Source: Syntrophomonas sp. UBA5314 (GTDB taxonomy: Bacteria; Bacillota; Syntrophomonadia; Syntrophomonadales; Syntrophomonadaceae). From it: a DNA stretch of 64,000 bases. The position numbers and the translations under genes are program-made. The notes under the pieces are model-generated. The model did not search any database. It was given only the letters and a program-made list of their open reading frames with translations, and had not been told where the DNA came from. Positions 60,389-64,000 of this stretch are shown piece by piece. Each line of letters opens with the position of its first letter. The first letter of the stretch is position 1. The stretch spans positions 17,365 to 81,364 of the forward strand of contig DHRK01000060.1 of the NCBI GenBank assembly GCA_002410325.1. Direction: 5' to 3'.

Positions 60389-61660
60389 CTACCCTTTCAC
60401 CACCGCTACGGTTTGCAGCTTCAACACCGGAACCGCCAGATCGGATTCCTGTTTGATGACATCCTCGATATCTTTATAGACCAAGGGAGATTCGTCAGCT
60501 ATGTCTTTGGTGCTGCGGGTGGCCAGGGTCACTTCCTGGTCGGCCAGCTCCCGCAGGACTTCCTGGGAGGTATAGGTGGACAGGGCCTTTTTACGACCCA
60601 TCCTGCGGCCCGCCCCGTGGGAACAGGAACAGAAGGATTCCGGATTGCCTAGACCTTTGACGATATAACTGGCCCTCCCCATGGCTCCCGGCACAATACC
60701 CAGCTCATCCTTTTGCACCCGAATGGCTCCCTTGCGGTGCACCCAGACGGTTTCTCCGTAGTGAGTCTCCAGGGCAGCGTAATTGTGGTGGGCGTTTATT
60801 TCCATGTCCACCTGGATATTGTTAAAACCCGTATGTCTTTCAACCAGGTTGAACAGGATTGATTTGACCGTGTCTTTCATGGCCTGGCGGTTTTCCCGGG
60901 CGAAGGTCAGGGACATTTCCATCCAGCGCAGGTAGGACTGCCCGGCTTCATCATCTACCGGCAAAAAGGCCAGCTGGTGTCCGGGAGGCACCCGGGTCGA
61001 CCAGCGTTTATTGAGGGAGCGGGCCAGCTTATTGAAGTAGTCGCAGACCTGTTTGCCCACGTTGCGGCTCCCGCTGTGCAGCATTACGCAGAGCCTTCCC
61101 TCTTCATCCTCCTGCAGTTCAATAAAATGATTTCCTCCCCCCAGAGTGCCGAGCTGTTTAAAAGCCGAGGGAAAACAGGACCCGGCCAGCTGCGGGTGTT
61201 TATCCATCTCCCGGGTAAAATCGGAACCGGGGGCTATTAGACCGTCCAGGCAGGCTGATTTCTGCGGCTCCTTATGATGAGAAAACCCCACCGGAATATC
61301 GCGCAAAATGTTGCTGCTGATCACTTTAACCAGCGGGCCCTGGCTGCTTGTGCACTGGCGGATGAGCTCCACCGGTATGTTGGTGCGCAGGAAAGCCATG
61401 CCGCAGCCGATGTCTACTCCTACGGCATTGGGGATGAGGACTCCCCGGGCGGCAATAACCCCTCCAATCGGCATACCGTAGCCCATATGGGTATCGGGCA
61501 TCAGGGCCACCCACTTATGGATAAAGGGCAGATCAGCCAGATTTAAGGCCTGTTCCAGGCAGTTGGCATCCAAATGCTCGATGCCCTCCAGCCATACCTT
61601 GATGGGTTTCTTTTGCCCTTCTTCATTGGGCCGTCCTTCTATAACAAACAATTGTATCAA
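60389..61660 (-). CDS. rtcB: RtcB-family RNA ligase
   Basis: About 423 residues of the RtcB family, which joins 2',3'-cyclic phosphate or 3'-phosphate RNA ends to 5'-OH ends with GTP and Mn2+. The metal site cysteine is in VGVDIGCGMAFL, the histidines are in GGGNHFIELQ and in CSCSHGAGRRMGR, and SGSRNVGKQVC lies between. In bacteria it repairs damaged RNA. The start is TTG at 61660 or 61651; no ATG lies near, and GGGG precedes 61651 at nine bases. It has no RtcA neighbour. Confidence 0.88.
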   Translation of the reverse strand: MIQLFVIEGRPNEEGQKKPIKVWLEGIEHLDANCLEQALNLADLPFIHKWVALMPDTHMGYGMPIGGVIAARGVLIPNAVGVDIGCGMAFLRTNIPVELIRQCTSSQGPLVKVISSNILRDIPVGFSHHKEPQKSACLDGLIAPGSDFTREMDKHPQLAGSCFPSAFKQLGTLGGGNHFIELQEDEEGRLCVMLHSGSRNVGKQVCDYFNKLARSLNKRWSTRVPPGHQLAFLPVDDEAGQSYLRWMEMSLTFARENRQAMKDTVKSILFNLVERHTGFNNIQVDMEINAHHNYAALETHYGETVWVHRKGAIRVQKDELGIVPGAMGRASYIVKGLGNPESFCSCSHGAGRRMGRKKALSTYTSQEVLRELADQEVTLATRSTKDIADESPLVYKDIEDVIKQESDLAVPVLKLQTVAVVKG

Positions 61661-61856
61661 CCCCGTTTCAAACTTAAGGTTTAACCGGAAAGCGCACTTT
61701 TTATCATATTATCACAGCTGATGGGGCTGCAAATGCGGTGTTGGGGGAGGCTCAAAATCTTTTTTGATTGAATTTCGGTTTTTCTGCAAATAAACACACC
61801 AAAAACCTGTTTTATCAATAAGATATATGGAAAAAAGATGAAAGGAGGCATGTTTT

Positions 61857-62549
61857 ATGGCAAGAACGGAAATACCATCCAGCCACAGCACCTATATTTC
61901 CAAATACTACCCCAATCAAAATTTTTGGGGGGAGCCGTATCTCTATTTCGGGCAGTATAAACAGCCGGGCGACCTATACCGGTCCTTGTTCAAGTTTTCC
62001 CTCAGTTCCCTTCCCCATGGGGCGAAGATTAACTCCGCCCAGGTGATATTCACCATTTTCCGAAACGAAATTCAAGCCGGGCAAGCCATCTTTGCCGATC
62101 TACAGGCTCCCCTCAGCCCCTGGTCGGAGTTTTCGGTGACCTGGAACAATCAACCCTTTTTCAGCCGCATAAATTCTTTCTATTTGTCACCGGCCAACGC
62201 ACCCGGTTCTTCAATAGCGGTTGATGCCACCAGCCTGGTCATAAACTGGCAAAAAGGCCTGCTGCCCAACAACGGATTTATCATTACCGGAAATGAAGCG
62301 TACAATTCCCTGATAGGCATTTATAAGAGCTTCTCGGCTCCGGTGGAGAACCGGGTGTTTCACCCGCATCGCCCCAAGATGCATAAACATCATCATGGCA
62401 AAAAACGCCACCACCACCATCATCATCATCATCATCATGGAGGCCATACCGAACCCCGAGTGTTTGTGCAGAATCCTCCCGGCTCCCTGCATTTTGTGGA
62501 CAGCGCTAGAATAAATGCCGGTCCCAGGCTGCTGGTTGAGTATAGCTGA
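61857..62549 (+). CDS. DNRLRE-domain-like surface protein with polyhistidine tract
   Basis: 230 residues. The body (1-165) is a DNRLRE-like beta domain (STYISKYYPNQNFWGEPYL, then RSLFKFSLSSLP, and SEFSVTWNNQPFF), found in extracellular structural proteins. It lacks a signal peptide. Residues about 177-200 are basic and histidine-rich, with a run of ten His, and a second beta segment ending in GPRLLVEYS follows. The histidine tract suggests metal binding or coat assembly; spore-coat localisation would explain the missing signal (inference). AAAGGAGG precedes the ATG. Confidence 0.65.
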   Translation: MARTEIPSSHSTYISKYYPNQNFWGEPYLYFGQYKQPGDLYRSLFKFSLSSLPHGAKINSAQVIFTIFRNEIQAGQAIFADLQAPLSPWSEFSVTWNNQPFFSRINSFYLSPANAPGSSIAVDATSLVINWQKGLLPNNGFIITGNEAYNSLIGIYKSFSAPVENRVFHPHRPKMHKHHHGKKRHHHHHHHHHHGGHTEPRVFVQNPPGSLHFVDSARINAGPRLLVEYS

Positions 62550-62586
62550 TGGTTTAAGAGTTATCAAAATCTCATTAAACAAAATC

Positions 62587-62626
62587 AGACGCGTTTCTTC
62601 CTTGGTGAAGAAATGCGTCTCTTTTC
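62587..62626 (+). terminator. Intrinsic terminator after the His-rich gene
   Basis: AGACGCGTTTCTTC pairs with GAAGAAATGCGTCT with one G-T pair, followed by CTTTT. Confidence 0.65.
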
Positions 62627-62752
62627 GCCTTGCTAAAGACCAGGCCATGAAGCCCGAGCCAGCCCGGAGCCTTTTGCAGAACGACGGAGATGAATTGATG
62701 TTGACGCTGGTCGATTGAAAAATGCCGGAGTTGCCTGGTGCGGCTATGCCGA

Positions 62753-63487
62753 CTAGAGAGCAAGTTCCTCTTTGCTGCATAATCCCTGATCGAGGGCGTT
62801 CTGGCGCAGAACCAGGTACAATTCGGCATTGGTGGCATTGATGTAGGGCATCACGAACAAGACTCCTATTAACAAGGCCAGCACGCCCAGCAAAATCCAG
62901 CCGATAAAAGACAGGTCCAGGACAAAGATACTGAATTTATGGCCCCTGGTCATCTCGGTGCTGAGCTTAAGCGCCCTCTTGTAGCCGATATTGGGGTTGT
63001 CGGCCAGGATATAGGGCACCATGCGGTAGGCATAGGACATTACAATCCCCGGTATGATCAGTAGCAGGTACCAGAGGAAATTCATCAGGGCCCGCCAGAA
63101 CATGGACTTTATTATGTCCCAATACTTGGTCCGGTTAAAGGCGAATCCGATGTGATTCATATCCACGCTTTCCTGCTGGGATTGAATAAAGTACTTGCGC
63201 CCTCCTATTTCCAGCGGATAGCCTAGAAAAATCCTGAAGGCCATCACCAGCAGCAGGATTAAGCCTGCTATGGACAGGACAATCGCCATAATGATCAGGG
63301 TGGTCGTATCTCCACCGCCCAAGAGATCCGATGACGATCCGAGATCCGAGCTTCCCGAGTTCCAATTGAAGCTGGGCGAGCCGTTGCCGCCGGCGATAGT
63401 GATGAGCAGACTGACCAGAAACGCCTGCCAGTACGAGGTTTTGAGAACTGCTTTGGCTCTGGTTTTCAAATCCCTCCTGGTCCACAT
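62753..63487 (-). CDS. DUF975 family membrane protein
   Basis: 244 residues, about five or six membrane helices. The opening RRDLKTRAKAVLKTSYWQAF, the loop YPLEIGGRKYFIQS and the SYAYRMVPYILADNPNIG block are hallmarks of DUF975, a Firmicutes family with no known function. GAGGAGGGG precedes the ATG. It lies upstream of no gene on the same strand. Confidence 0.8.
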   Translation of the reverse strand: MWTRRDLKTRAKAVLKTSYWQAFLVSLLITIAGGNGSPSFNWNSGSSDLGSSSDLLGGGDTTTLIIMAIVLSIAGLILLLVMAFRIFLGYPLEIGGRKYFIQSQQESVDMNHIGFAFNRTKYWDIIKSMFWRALMNFLWYLLLIIPGIVMSYAYRMVPYILADNPNIGYKRALKLSTEMTRGHKFSIFVLDLSFIGWILLGVLALLIGVLFVMPYINATNAELYLVLRQNALDQGLCSKEELAL

Positions 63488-63578
63488 TCCTACCCCTCCT
63501 CGAAGCTTCTTCTATTAAAGTGTATCGTATATCACTCTGAATATTATAGCTTCCCGGGAAAAAGATGGTGTTATAGGG

Positions 63579-64000
63579 CTAGCGCCAGGAGCAGATATAA
63601 TGCTCCAGGGCGTCTATCAAGGTGAAGATTATGAAGCCCATAAAACTCAAGACAACGATGCCGGAATACATATCCAGGTAGTTGACCCGCATCCAGGAAT
63701 CCATGATGAAATAGCCCATCCCGTATTCGGTTCCGAAGGTTTCGGTAAAAAACAGGATGGAAACGGCTGTTCCCAGGGCCAGGCGGGTGGAGGTCAACAC
63801 GTCGGACAGCGAGGCCGGGATGATTATCTCGGTAAACATCTGAAGGCGGCTGGCGCCCAGAGATTGGAGGGAGCGAAAGGTTTCGGCGGGGATGGCCTTG
63901 ACCGCGTCCCGGGAGGTGATGATGATCTGGAATATGATGATCAGAACGATCATGAGCAATTTGGAGGCTTCACCCAGGCCGAACAGGAGCATCACCACCG
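63579..64000 (-). CDS. ABC transporter permease, SsuC/TauC type, partial (5' end beyond window)
   Basis: The C-terminal 140 residues of another SsuC-like permease are present (IPAETFRSLQSLGASRLQMF is the coupling loop), running off the right edge of the window. It is the fifth such permease here and may belong to a further NitT/SsuA-type operon to the right. Confidence 0.8.
   Translation of the reverse strand, partial: VVMLLFGLGEASKLLMIVLIIIFQIIITSRDAVKAIPAETFRSLQSLGASRLQMFTEIIIPASLSDVLTSTRLALGTAVSILFFTETFGTEYGMGYFIMDSWMRVNYLDMYSGIVVLSFMGFIIFTLIDALEHYICSWR

Overview
The window looks like a chromosomal segment of an anaerobic, low-to-mid GC Gram-positive bacterium of the class Clostridia, possibly a syntrophic Syntrophomonadaceae- or Peptococcaceae-type organism. 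The clues are strong GGAGG ribosome binding sites, an [FeFe]-hydrogenase maturase (HydE), a CymR-like Rrf2 regulator, a GerAB-type spore germination gene, a multi-PAS sporulation-type kinase, an SLH protein, an acyl-CoA:acetate CoA-transferase and Firmicutes families such as DUF2512, DUF975, DUF2935 and DUF3887. I cannot assign a species from sequence alone. I found no tRNA, rRNA or CRISPR array.

Layout: 1-1.7 kb is a complete IS1182-like insertion sequence. 1.8-7.1 kb holds small metabolic genes, several damaged: NudC, a Rid protein, a frameshifted rpiA, a TatD-linked radical SAM protein, and an in-frame chimera of an O-acetylhomoserine sulfhydrylase with a CoA-binding protein behind a cupin. 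7.3-7.55 kb has no gene but carries two similar stem-loops and a strong terminator. 7.6-11.7 kb is a copper block (CopA ATPase, a TauE-like exporter with a cupredoxin tail, GNAT). 11.9-26.8 kb is the most unusual part: a two-subunit nitrogenase-like reductase, two HgdC-type ATP-dependent activators (one fused to a 2-hydroxyacyl-CoA-dehydratase-like module), one intact and one broken double-cubane/dehydratase-like protein, a flavoprotein, and two SsuA/TauA-type binding proteins with four SsuC-type permeases. No NifH and no intact SsuB ATPase are present. Three transcription units here share one promoter type and a repeated small leader RNA (four copies), so they look like one regulon.

27-39.2 kb is a sulfur and cysteine region: exporter, cysE, cysK, two trans-sulfuration enzymes, an Rrf2 regulator, hydE, thiI, a cysteine desulfurase with an apparent ATT start, a TtcA-like protein and a TusA-like protein. 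It also holds the fused stumps of a sulfite reductase and an ssuB gene left by one deletion. 39.2-47.5 kb is a second copper block: a two-component system, an HMA-TauE-cupredoxin protein, a CopB-type ATPase, an FAD oxidoreductase and a DUF6803 protein, with a near-identical 23-bp site in two divergent intergenic regions. 47.6-63.5 kb holds cell-surface, signalling and housekeeping genes. The window ends inside another SsuC-type permease.

Working model (inference): the organism imports a small organic, perhaps organosulfur, compound and reduces it with a nitrogenase-like enzyme. HgdC-type ATPases, rather than NifH, would supply low-potential electrons, and the released sulfur would feed the neighbouring cysteine and thiolation genes. 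Several genes in or near this pathway are broken, so either this strain is losing parts of it or the assembly contains errors.
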